NCBI RefSeq assembly: GCF_900186465.1
Contig: NZ_LT891959.1
Coordinates: forward strand, 310,001 to 374,000
DNA from: Centipeda felix
Lineage (GTDB): Bacteria; Bacillota; Negativicutes; Selenomonadales; Selenomonadaceae
DNA: 64,000 nt
Direction: 5' to 3'
Shown here: positions 36,139 to 43,938 of the stretch, piece after piece
Numbering within the stretch: the stretch's first letter is position 1
How the letters are laid out: every line of letters starts with the position of its first letter
The notes under the pieces: model-generated
What the model saw: only the letters and a program-made list of their open reading frames with translations
What the model was told of the DNA's origin: nothing
Database searches by the model: none
Program-made: the position numbers and the translations under genes

Positions 36139-37443
36139 TCAGATTGGCTTGATTCCATACTGTGCAGCCTGTGCGGACTCGACCGCCTGATGTGCCAGGT
36201 CAATCGAGAGCCCGAGGGTGCGCATGATCTTATCGGGGTTGTGGAAACCCATGCCGTTCTCGGCAGCGACCCAATCCCAATACCACTGTGCTTCGCGGAG
36301 CTTCGCACGTGCATCTTCGAGCGATGCGTCGGGCACGCCCGCATCCATCGCAGCCTTGACCGCGAGATGTGCCTTTGCGACCGACTGTCCCGCGATGCGC
36401 TGAACCTTAAAGGTATTGTCATGGATGGTCTTGACGCGGGCGACGAGGGTCTCCTCGCTCTCATCATGACACTTCAGACATGCTTCCTTCGTGTACTTCA
36501 GCGGACTCGACATCCAGTGCGATGTGTACTTCTTGCCTCCGTCACGCATATAGGGCATGTGGCAGTCCACGCAGGTAACACCGGCGTCGGCATGAACGCT
36601 CGTCGCCCACGTCTCGAATTCCGGATGCTGCGCCTTGAGCATCATCGTCTTGGAGTCGGGATGCATCCAGTCACCCTTGAATCCGCCTGCCTGTCCGGTC
36701 TGATAGAACTTGTACTCGGACTCGGCATCAAGGCCGTTGTCGTACGGGTGGTTCACACGTCCGTCCTCAGCGGTGAAGTAGTACTCCGTATGGCACTGCG
36801 CACAGACATAGGCGCGCATATCATTATGTGATGCGGCATTGACGTCAACACCACGGCGTGCCATTGCCTCGACGAAGCCCTGCTGATAGACGCGCAGCTG
36901 CATCGTATCGGGATCGTGGCAGGTGGAGCAGCCAAACCACTCATCGTCGGTGATGGGAGCCGCAACTTCATCAAACGGCTTCGATGCATACGCCCATCCA
37001 CCTTCTTTGAAGTACACATCATAAACATACGAACCCTTGCACTGTAGACAACTCCCCTTCTGTCCCGGAAGCCTCTTCGTATGCAGGAGATCGTAGCCCG
37101 CATACGTATGCCCGCGGTCATCGTCATACTGAAGGGCAAATTTGTAGCCCTTGAAGTTCTCGAGCATCTCGGGCTGGTGCTCCAGATGACTGTTGCCCTC
37201 CATGCTGCCGCCGTAGCCCGTGGGCGACGGGGTTTCCTCATTGTTTTTCATGAAGGAATTGTACTGGAGCGGATAGGCATCCTTATACGCCTCTTTGCCG
37301 ATCTTGGCTTCCGTTCCGCCTTGGATGGCGACCAGCTTTACGCTGTCGTCATTCGGCTGCGCACCGATACGAACGGCAACGAATCCAAAGAACAGGGCAC
37401 AGACGCCGGCAACACCCGCAATGATTTTCTTTCTGTTACTCAA
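36139..37443 (-). CDS. nrfA: Ammonia-forming cytochrome c nitrite reductase
   Basis: A 434-residue pentaheme enzyme that reduces nitrite to ammonia in the periplasm with six electrons. The active-site heme motif is CLQCK, with lysine as axial ligand, and four regular motifs follow (CSTCH, CAQCH, CVDCH and CLKCH). An uncleaved or cleavable N-terminal hydrophobic segment (IIAGVAGVCALFFGFVAV) directs export. The start is a TTG at 37443 with GGGGGGAT upstream, and it overlaps the last codons of nrfH, so the pair is translationally coupled. Last gene of the ccm-nrf cluster. Confidence 0.96.
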   Translation of the reverse strand: MSNRKKIIAGVAGVCALFFGFVAVRIGAQPNDDSVKLVAIQGGTEAKIGKEAYKDAYPLQYNSFMKNNEETPSPTGYGGSMEGNSHLEHQPEMLENFKGYKFALQYDDDRGHTYAGYDLLHTKRLPGQKGSCLQCKGSYVYDVYFKEGGWAYASKPFDEVAAPITDDEWFGCSTCHDPDTMQLRVYQQGFVEAMARRGVDVNAASHNDMRAYVCAQCHTEYYFTAEDGRVNHPYDNGLDAESEYKFYQTGQAGGFKGDWMHPDSKTMMLKAQHPEFETWATSVHADAGVTCVDCHMPYMRDGGKKYTSHWMSSPLKYTKEACLKCHDESEETLVARVKTIHDNTFKVQRIAGQSVAKAHLAVKAAMDAGVPDASLEDARAKLREAQWYWDWVAAENGMGFHNPDKIMRTLGLSIDLAHQAVESAQAAQYGIKPI

Positions 37444-37918
37444 CTCTTATCCCCCCTTCTAAAGGATTGGAACCATGTGGAATCCGGCTGTGACACTTCG
37501 TGCAGGTCGCACTTCCGTCCTTGCCCTTATCCACGCATACATTGCCCATTGTCGAGCTGTGACAGCGCAGGCAGTTGCTGTTGACGATATCCCGCCCATG
37601 ATCCGAGATCTTGATGTGCACGGGGTAGTCGTTCAGCACCTGATGCAGCGTATCGTGCATACCGGTCTGCCCTTTTTCAATGTAGTAAATGGCGACATTC
37701 TCGTGCGGCAGATGGCACTCCACACAGGCAACATTCGCATGGGTCGACATGGCATGTGTCGCCGCTTCGTGCTTCATGGCGTGACAGGTTCCGCAGAATT
37801 TCGGTGATGCCGACGCCTTGTCCATGACCATACCGCCCGCAACGACGATGATGCCCAGAACAAATGCGCCGATGACGCAGCGGAGTGTGTTCTGCTGCAC
37901 GAACTCCTTCAAATTCAT
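37436..37918 (-). CDS. nrfH: Cytochrome c nitrite reductase small subunit
   Basis: A 160-residue NapC/NirT-type membrane cytochrome. One N-terminal helix (CVIGAFVLGIIVVAGGMVM) is followed by four CXXCH motifs: CGTCH, CVECH, CLRCH and CTKCH. NrfH oxidises menaquinol and passes electrons to NrfA. The start at 37918 has GGGAGGAAGG upstream; a longer frame to 37969 runs into ccmF. It follows ccmF by 16 bases and overlaps nrfA by 8. Confidence 0.95.
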   Translation of the reverse strand: MNLKEFVQQNTLRCVIGAFVLGIIVVAGGMVMDKASASPKFCGTCHAMKHEAATHAMSTHANVACVECHLPHENVAIYYIEKGQTGMHDTLHQVLNDYPVHIKISDHGRDIVNSNCLRCHSSTMGNVCVDKGKDGSATCTKCHSRIPHGSNPLEGGIRVE

Positions 37919-37934
37919 GTGTCCTTCCTCCCTT

Positions 37935-40076
37935 CTATGATTTCTTACCGAGCGGATCTTCCGCGTCACCCCCTTTGGCAGGACTTACCGTCTGCCGTGC
38001 CGCAACGAGACCGCCGATTGTCACGAGCACACAGGCGAGCCACAGGAGCGATATACCGGGCTTCGTGCTGATGGAAGCCGTCACCGGCATCGCCATCTCC
38101 TCCGCCAAGGAGGGCAGAATCTCCAGCCGTATATCACGCTCATCCGCAGATACACCTGTGAGGCGTATGCGGAATTTTCCATCCATCACATCGATCGGGC
38201 GGGATGTCCCTCCCGTATCGGTGGCAAGTATCGTTGGTTCGACCGTATCCACTGCCTCTCCGTCCGTCAGCTCGATCTGCGCTGTGACGAGGGTCTTTCC
38301 GCCGCCCTGCGGTTCAAAGGATACCCCCTCATAGCGGTAGGCATAGTCGTTGATGCCCATAACCGTCCTGCCGCGCCGCAGGATCATCTCGTCATGCTCT
38401 GCCGTCGTCGGCGTTGGAGCGATGTAGATATCTCCGGCGAGACTTCTGGCAATCGCGGGCTCACGTGCTGCATCCTCGCCGCTCCCGCGCAGTTTCGTGA
38501 CTGCTTCGGTGGGCGTTCCGTCCACCTCGTAGCGATAGGACTTTTCCTTGCCATTTTCGGCAAAATCCTGTCCGCGATAGACCACCGTGTGTCCGTAGAC
38601 CTCCTGCGGAACATCCGGCGTCAGATCAACGGAGGTCGTCTGACTGCCACTGCCCGAGAGGATAAAGGCGAGAAGCGCCATGCCTGTACCGACGTGAGCC
38701 AGCAGTCCGCCAACACCGATCTGATGCCGACGATAGGTCTCAGCAGCCGCTGCTGCCGCAAAGAGCGCAAAGGATGCCAGAAGGACGGAGGGGATGTCCG
38801 TGACGCCGACCGCCCCCGCTGCAACACCGCCAAGAACGGTGAGAGCGAAGATCCAGTAGGGACGCTTCCCCATCGTTCCGTTCCACGACATGAGCGAGCC
38901 GAGCCCCATCAAAAGGGCAAGCACAATGGCAATCGGCAGGGTCGTCCGCACGTAGTAGCTCGTATCCACCGCCGCACTCTCACCCATGAGCCCCGAGATC
39001 AGCGGCATCGACATACCGAAGAAGACAAGAACCGTGATGAAGACGAGGAGCAGCATGCCGAGCAGAATGAGGAAGCTGCGGCTGCGGTGCTCGCTGTAGA
39101 CTGCCCCCTGTGGAAGACGATCCATCTGACGCACAAGGACGATGAGTCCAAAGAGCAGGATGATGCCATTCGCAAGGGCAATGTAAAAGCCGATGTCCGA
39201 TCCCGCAAAGGAGTGTACGGAGAAGTCTCCGAGGATACCGCTGCGGGTCAGGAACGTCCCATAGAGAACGAACGCATAGGAGAAGACCGCCGCGAGATGG
39301 ACGAGATAGAATGCGCCGCGCCGCGTACGTGCAACGGCGATCAGATGGAGCAGAATACAGGAGAGCAGCCACGGTACGAGCGAGGAGTTCTCCACGGGAT
39401 CCCAGCCCCAGTAGCCACCCCAGCCGAGCACCTTGTATGCCCAGTAGCCGCCGATAAAGATGCCTGCGCCGAGAAACGACCACGCGATGAGCGTCCAGCG
39501 GCGCATCGGTGCGAGAAAGTTTCCGTCTGCGGGGCTGCGCATCATACTCTCAAGCGAGTATACAAAGGGAACGGCGAGGAGCGCATAGCCGATAAAGATG
39601 ATCGGCGGATGCACGGCCATCCACGGATCCTGCAGCAGCGGGTTCATCCCGTACCCGTCGGGCATGATATGCTCGGCGGGGGTAAAGGGACTCTTGATGA
39701 ATACGAGAATGACGAGCATCGCCGTCAGGAGATGATAGATGATCCGCCCCGTCGCCGTCAGACGGTTGGTGCAGACCATATACGTACCAACAAGTGCGTG
39801 AATGAGGAGCCAGAGGAGGAACGAGCCCTGCTGCCCTGCCCAGAATGCCGAGATCTTGTAGATCAGCGGGAGATCGATGGAGGAGTAGCTCGCCACATAC
39901 GAGTAGCTGAAATCATTGGACAGGATAACGGCAAAGAGAACAGCTGACGCACCGACGGCAGCAAGTCCTGCGAGGATGGCAGAGATGCGGCTGCCGCAAT
40001 CACTGCCCTTGGCATCAAAGAACACTGCACTGAGTGCAAAGAGAAGAACAAAACCTAAGAGTACCGTACCGATCAT
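37935..40076 (-). CDS. ccmF: Cytochrome c heme lyase CcmF/NrfE
   Basis: A 713-residue protein with about fifteen membrane helices. It contains the WWD heme-handling motif (WGGYWGWDPVENSSLVPWLL) and the periplasmic histidines of the family. It transfers heme from CcmE to apocytochromes. The start overlaps the ccmE stop by four bases. Its position directly before nrfHA suggests a lyase used for the nitrite reductase, though the enzyme could serve all c-type cytochromes here. No CcmH/CcmI gene follows. Confidence 0.93.
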   Translation of the reverse strand: MIGTVLLGFVLLFALSAVFFDAKGSDCGSRISAILAGLAAVGASAVLFAVILSNDFSYSYVASYSSIDLPLIYKISAFWAGQQGSFLLWLLIHALVGTYMVCTNRLTATGRIIYHLLTAMLVILVFIKSPFTPAEHIMPDGYGMNPLLQDPWMAVHPPIIFIGYALLAVPFVYSLESMMRSPADGNFLAPMRRWTLIAWSFLGAGIFIGGYWAYKVLGWGGYWGWDPVENSSLVPWLLSCILLHLIAVARTRRGAFYLVHLAAVFSYAFVLYGTFLTRSGILGDFSVHSFAGSDIGFYIALANGIILLFGLIVLVRQMDRLPQGAVYSEHRSRSFLILLGMLLLVFITVLVFFGMSMPLISGLMGESAAVDTSYYVRTTLPIAIVLALLMGLGSLMSWNGTMGKRPYWIFALTVLGGVAAGAVGVTDIPSVLLASFALFAAAAAAETYRRHQIGVGGLLAHVGTGMALLAFILSGSGSQTTSVDLTPDVPQEVYGHTVVYRGQDFAENGKEKSYRYEVDGTPTEAVTKLRGSGEDAAREPAIARSLAGDIYIAPTPTTAEHDEMILRRGRTVMGINDYAYRYEGVSFEPQGGGKTLVTAQIELTDGEAVDTVEPTILATDTGGTSRPIDVMDGKFRIRLTGVSADERDIRLEILPSLAEEMAMPVTASISTKPGISLLWLACVLVTIGGLVAARQTVSPAKGGDAEDPLGKKS

Positions 40077-40447
40077 GCGCGAGCCTTTCCTTTTTCTTCC
40101 TCATATTTGGACGGGCATTTGATGAGCAGCTTATCCGCTGCAAAGGCATCGCCCGTATATTTTCCGATGGCGACAACGTGATATGCGTCGTCGAACGTAT
40201 CCGGCTTGGCGCCCTTATATCGTACGAGCATCGTCTCTCCCGTCTCCTCATCGGCGATGGAAAAGACAAAATGTCCGTCCTCCATGTGCGGGGCAACCGT
40301 GTCGTCGGGGATGCCCTTGACCTGCACATTGCGCTGTGCGGCGCGCGCATCTGCTACACTGACGTACGGCGTGACCGAGTCGGCAAAGAAGTAGCCGGCA
40401 TAGCCGATAAATCCCAGAATCAGAATGAGGAAAAAATATTTACGCAT
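40073..40447 (-). CDS. ccmE: Heme chaperone CcmE, cysteine variant
   Basis: A 124-residue protein with an N-terminal anchor (YFFLILILGFIGYAGYF) and an OB-fold-like beta domain (VKGIPDDTVAP, VRYKGAKPDTF, YHVVAIGKY). It carries heme from CcmC to CcmF. The heme attachment motif reads KCPSKYEEE, that is CXXXY rather than the usual HXXXY, a variant known from some sulfate reducers and archaea. It overlaps ccmC by 8 bases and ccmF by 4. Confidence 0.9.
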   Translation of the reverse strand: MRKYFFLILILGFIGYAGYFFADSVTPYVSVADARAAQRNVQVKGIPDDTVAPHMEDGHFVFSIADEETGETMLVRYKGAKPDTFDDAYHVVAIGKYTGDAFAADKLLIKCPSKYEEEKGKARA

Positions 40448-41057
40448 TGGGTTCCCCCCGTTTCATCAGCCAAATGTAGATCAGTGTCATATCAATCAAT
40501 GAAAGCACGAGTGTCCCGAGCATCACTGCATCCATGTCGATGCGTCCTGTCTCATTGAGGACGGGTGATGGATGGAGAGAGAAGAACATCCGCGGCAGGA
40601 TAAAGACCAGAAAAGGAACAGCGATAAAGGAGAAGAGCGCATACACGGCAGAGGAGGATGCGCGGGCACGTTCGTCCCGCATCGTCATGCGCAGTGTCAC
40701 GTATGCGGCGTAGATCAGCAGGAGGACGAAGATCGTCGTCTGCCGGGGATCCCAGTTCCAGTAGGCACCCCATGTCAGCTTAGAGAAAACCGCTCCGCTC
40801 ACCGTCGCCATGAGGGTGAAGATCAGACCGAGGATAGCAGAGCGGGCGCTCTTTGCGTCATAGCGCAGCTCCCGTGTCTTCAGATAGCGTGCGCCCCAGT
40901 AGGCAGCACCAAAAAATGCGACGACGGCGACCCATGCCGTTGGAATGTGAAAGAATGCGATGCGCACATAGTTCCCCAGCCCTTCGGCGGGCGGAACGAT
41001 GAAGAACACAGCACCGAGCGATGCGAGTGTCAGCACGGCAATCACTCCGACAAGCAT
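40440..41057 (-). CDS. ccmC: Heme exporter/handling protein CcmC
   Basis: A 205-residue protein with six helices and the WWD motif region WGAYWNWDPRQTTIF, plus two conserved histidine contexts (FFHIPTAW). It loads heme on CcmE with CcmAB. The start ATG lies 12 bases after ccmB. No ccmD-sized frame sits between ccmC and ccmE, because the genes overlap. Confidence 0.93.
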   Translation of the reverse strand: MLVGVIAVLTLASLGAVFFIVPPAEGLGNYVRIAFFHIPTAWVAVVAFFGAAYWGARYLKTRELRYDAKSARSAILGLIFTLMATVSGAVFSKLTWGAYWNWDPRQTTIFVLLLIYAAYVTLRMTMRDERARASSSAVYALFSFIAVPFLVFILPRMFFSLHPSPVLNETGRIDMDAVMLGTLVLSLIDMTLIYIWLMKRGEPNA

Positions 41058-41069
41058 TAAGACTCCTAT

Positions 41070-41726
41070 CTAACTCTCGATCCAGAGAGAATCAAACAGC
41101 ATCGATGCCCCCACCGTGAGCATCATATCGTAGAGTGCGATACCGCCAAGGAGTACCGGCTCTCCTCCACCCGCCGAGAGAGAGATCGCAGGCAGGAGAA
41201 TCGGCAGCATCGACGGAAGCAGGAGCACGGGAACGAGCCCACCGCGTACGCTTGCCCCTGCGGCGACCGCCGCGAGGAGCGTATCCGCCGCCGCCATGCC
41301 CCAAAGTCCCAGAAGCAGTGTCCCGAGAAAAACGGCATTGAGGACAAGCGGTGCATCCATCAAAATGATCACAAGAGGCAAGGTAATGACAGCAAGCACG
41401 ATGAGTGTGACGAGATGCGCTGCCATCTTGCCGAAGAGCACGGCCTGTGCCGGAACATAGATCCGAAGGAAAAGCAGTGTTCCCGCGGCCTCCTCCTCGG
41501 CAAAAAGCCGTTCTCCCTGCAGCGTCGCTGCAAAGAACAGGACAATCCAGAACAGCGCTGCGGCAAGACGGACATCCATCGTCCCCCACGCAAGCGACAT
41601 ACTCATGAACGCGATCACCGTGAGTGCGAACATCCCCATCGTGACATAGCCCGCACGGTGGCGTACGCCGTCACGCAGTTCCTTAGCAGCAACGTGCAGA
41701 ACTATCGGTAAGATCGATGCACGCAT
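41070..41726 (-). CDS. ccmB: Heme ABC exporter permease CcmB
   Basis: A 218-residue membrane protein with about six helices; the N-terminus (LPIVLHVAAKELRDGVRHRAG) and the LFAEEEAAGTLLFLRIYVP region match CcmB. With CcmA it releases holo-CcmE from CcmC using ATP. The start at 41726 has GGAAGG upstream and overlaps ccmA by 44 bases. A frame extending to 41996 lies within ccmA and is an artefact. Confidence 0.9.
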   Translation of the reverse strand: MRASILPIVLHVAAKELRDGVRHRAGYVTMGMFALTVIAFMSMSLAWGTMDVRLAAALFWIVLFFAATLQGERLFAEEEAAGTLLFLRIYVPAQAVLFGKMAAHLVTLIVLAVITLPLVIILMDAPLVLNAVFLGTLLLGLWGMAAADTLLAAVAAGASVRGGLVPVLLLPSMLPILLPAISLSAGGGEPVLLGGIALYDMMLTVGASMLFDSLWIES

Positions 41727-42324
41727 CCGCCGCCTTCCTTTCCTCCGGTTCATTCGTCGCCCACAGGATGAGGCGTCCGCGCTCAGCTGCATGCCGCGCC
41801 TCCGCAGTGAGCAGTTCCCGTCCGTGCACATCGAGGGCAAGTCCCGGCTCGTCGAGGAGCCAGATGGGTGCGTCTGCTCCGAGGAGAACGGCGAGTCGTA
41901 CACGCTGACGCATGCCCGTCGAGAGTTCCCCCGCCATGCGCGGCAGCACCTCGGACGGCAGTCCCACACGCTCCAAGAGTCCCTCCAGCAATCCATCCGC
42001 TGGGCAGATCCCGCGTGCGGAGAGAAAGAAGGTCAGATTCTCACGTACGGAAAGGCGGGTATATAGCTCCATCTCGGGTGTCGCCATCGCGAGAATGCGG
42101 CGATAGTCCGCTCCACAGATCGACTTGCCATCCAGTGTCGTCTCAATCTTCCCTTTCGTTGGAAGGATCAGACGACCGGCGAGACGGAGCAGCGTCGATT
42201 TGCCGCTCCCGTTCCCCCCTGCAACGGAGGTAATGACGCCGCCATGAAAGGAACATGTCAGCTGCCGCAGAATTTCATGGGATCCGAAGCTGTGACTGAC
42301 TTGATTAAAGGAGATTTCAACCAT
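41683..42324 (-). CDS. ccmA: Heme ABC exporter ATPase CcmA
   Basis: A 213-residue ATPase with Walker A GGNGSGKST, signature LSTGMRQRVRLA and Walker B IWLLDEPGLALD. CcmA drives the CcmABC complex in cytochrome c maturation. The start at 42324 has GGAAGG seven bases upstream; ATGs at 42330 and 42339 are alternatives. It heads the seven-gene ccmABCEF-nrfHA cluster. An AT-rich leader precedes it, with a possible TAAAAT -10 but no clear -35. Confidence 0.9.
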   Translation of the reverse strand: MVEISFNQVSHSFGSHEILRQLTCSFHGGVITSVAGGNGSGKSTLLRLAGRLILPTKGKIETTLDGKSICGADYRRILAMATPEMELYTRLSVRENLTFFLSARGICPADGLLEGLLERVGLPSEVLPRMAGELSTGMRQRVRLAVLLGADAPIWLLDEPGLALDVHGRELLTAEARHAAERGRLILWATNEPEERKAADACIDLTDSSARCC

Positions 42325-42466
42325 ATTCATTCCTTCCATAACTTTGATTTATTTTAACACGTATCTGAATAGAATATGAAATACTTTTTTTGTATAAAAT
42401 ATTTTTATGTGTGTAGACTATTTCAAAAATGAATTCACTTCATATCGCGTGATTATTGAAGAAAAA

Positions 42467-42505
42467 GAAGTATCCGAACGCTTCTCGTCACGTTCCGAAT
42501 ACTTC
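42467..42505 (-). terminator. Terminator of the aldo/keto reductase gene
   Basis: GAAGTATCCGAACG (42467-42480) pairs with CGTTCCGAATACTTC (42491-42505) with a bulge, and T-rich sequence follows on the minus strand. Confidence 0.7.
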
Positions 42506-42540
42506 TCCTCATTTTTAACGATATATAATATTTATCACGC

Positions 42541-43560
42541 CTATGTGATCTTCCTTACACCTCCTTGCTTTTTCATACGAATTTCTCCAAAGACGGCAGA
42601 CATTGGCATCCCGTCAAGCTCCGCATCAATGGCGGCGACCTCTCCTGTCGAAAGCAGGATATCGGCGGCTCCTGCATTCTCCGTCAGCCGCGCACGCTTG
42701 CGCGTTCCTGGGATCGGCACAATGTATGGCTTTTTACAGAGCATCCACGCGAGCGCAATCTGTCCGCTCGTCGCCTCCTTTTCCTCCGCGAGCGTACGCA
42801 GGAGAGCGAGAAGCTCTGCGTTCTCCGCCATCGCCGCTGCGCTGAACTGGGGCATACGCGCACGCATATCCCCCTCTGCAAAGGCCGACGTCCTGTCATA
42901 CGCACCGGTCAGCACGCCGTTGGCAAAGGGCGAAAACGCGACAAAGCCGATTCCCAGTTCCTCGAGAACGGGGAAAATCCGCTCATGCGTGCGCGCCATC
43001 ATGGAGTAACGATTCTGCACGGCAGTCAGTGGACAAACGGCGTACGCACGGCGAATATCCTCCTCCGAGGCCTCCGAGATCCCCCAGTGAAGAATTTTTC
43101 CTTCCTTTATCAGCTCTGCCATCACACCCGCGACCTCCTCAGCAGGAATCTTTGGATCGACGCGATGCTGATAGAAGAGATCGATGTGATCTGTCCCAAG
43201 CCGCTGCAGAGAGGCATCCACCGATGCGCGGATCACCGCAGGGCGTGCGTCGGGGACGATGGGGCTTTTGCCCTCTTTCAGCAGTCTCATATCGAAATGG
43301 ATCCCGAACTTCGTCGCGAGGACGACCTTATCCCGATATGGCGCAAGGGCTGCGCCGACCAACCGCTCGTTGTCATGTGGATCATCGGGCGTACCGTATA
43401 CCTCCGCCGTGTCAAAGAACGTGATGCCCATATCCACAGCGGCGGCGATCAGCTCACGCATCTCCTTCTTGTCGGCGGGCGCACCATAGCTCTGGCTCAT
43501 CCCCATACAGCCAAGCCCAACGGATGAGACCGTGAGATTCCCTAATTTACGGTAATTCAT
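42541..43560 (-). CDS. Aldo/keto reductase
   Basis: A 339-residue protein of the AKR superfamily, of the YajO/IolS-like type. The N-terminus reads LGLGCMGMSQSYG-like sequence, the catalytic tyrosine context is DTAEVYG, the histidine context is YQHRVDP, and the NADPH-binding end is VPIPGTRKRARL. It reduces aldehydes or ketones with NADPH; the substrate is unknown. The start at 43560 follows ATAGGGAGG. It stands alone with its own promoter and a palindrome next to it. Confidence 0.92.
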   Translation of the reverse strand: MNYRKLGNLTVSSVGLGCMGMSQSYGAPADKKEMRELIAAAVDMGITFFDTAEVYGTPDDPHDNERLVGAALAPYRDKVVLATKFGIHFDMRLLKEGKSPIVPDARPAVIRASVDASLQRLGTDHIDLFYQHRVDPKIPAEEVAGVMAELIKEGKILHWGISEASEEDIRRAYAVCPLTAVQNRYSMMARTHERIFPVLEELGIGFVAFSPFANGVLTGAYDRTSAFAEGDMRARMPQFSAAAMAENAELLALLRTLAEEKEATSGQIALAWMLCKKPYIVPIPGTRKRARLTENAGAADILLSTGEVAAIDAELDGMPMSAVFGEIRMKKQGGVRKIT

Positions 43561-43579
43561 GTAAATCCTCCCTATCACA

Positions 43580-43602
43580 AAAGAAGTACTTCTTTCATTA
43601 TA
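43580..43602 (-). promoter_or_regulatory. -10 element and adjoining 16-bp palindrome before the aldo/keto reductase gene
   Basis: AAAGAAGTACTTCTTT (43580-43595) is a perfect palindrome lying just downstream of TATAAT (43602-43597 on the minus strand). Its place between -10 and ribosome site fits a repressor operator. Confidence 0.5.
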
Positions 43603-43625
43603 ACACAGGAATCAGGATATAAAAA

Positions 43626-43656
43626 AGGATGACGATACGTCGATTGTACCGTCATC
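43626..43656 (-). terminator. Terminator downstream of the mannitol operon
   Basis: GGATGACGATAC pairs with GTACCGTCATCC (ends at 43626 and 43656) with one mismatch, and a run of T follows on the minus strand. Confidence 0.88.
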
Positions 43657-43664
43657 CCTATGAG

Positions 43665-43936
43665 AAAGGGGGTGTTGCATATCCCCCCATCCTAATATGC
43701 CGTTATCCTAAGCCTTCCCCGTTATCACGGGGAGCGGTCAACGTCAGCCAATCACACATCGCTGTCGCTCGTGTTCTTGGGACGTTTTCCCATACGTCCT
43801 GTTACCCAATCAGCTTCGTCCTGTGGACTTGCTTCTTGGACAGGTCAGCAAGGGGGACCGCGCAAGCGGTGGAAGGGGCACAAAGGAGGGGATGTTGCAC
43901 GAAGTTTGCAACTTCATGCAACAGCCCCTCCTTGGA
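43665..43936 (-). repeat. GC-rich dispersed repeat, copy B, with hairpin and inner insertion
   Basis: This fills most of the 378-bp gene-free stretch between 43561 and 43938. Read on the minus strand, a long hairpin (arms from 43883-43891 and 43925-43933 inward, AAGGAGGGG/CCCCTCCTT) is followed by the repeat blocks TTTGTGCCCCTTCCACCGCT and CGCGGTCCCCCTT. An extra segment of about 130 bp without counterpart in copies A and C comes next, then the GATAACGGGGAAGGCTT block and AGGATAACGGCATATTAGG. No gene is supported inside it. Confidence 0.75.
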
Positions 43937-43938
43937 AT

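Noticed and set aside
38394-39947. 517-codon plus-strand frame opposite ccmF
   Set aside because: Low-complexity charged translation on the wrong strand of a well-supported membrane protein gene.
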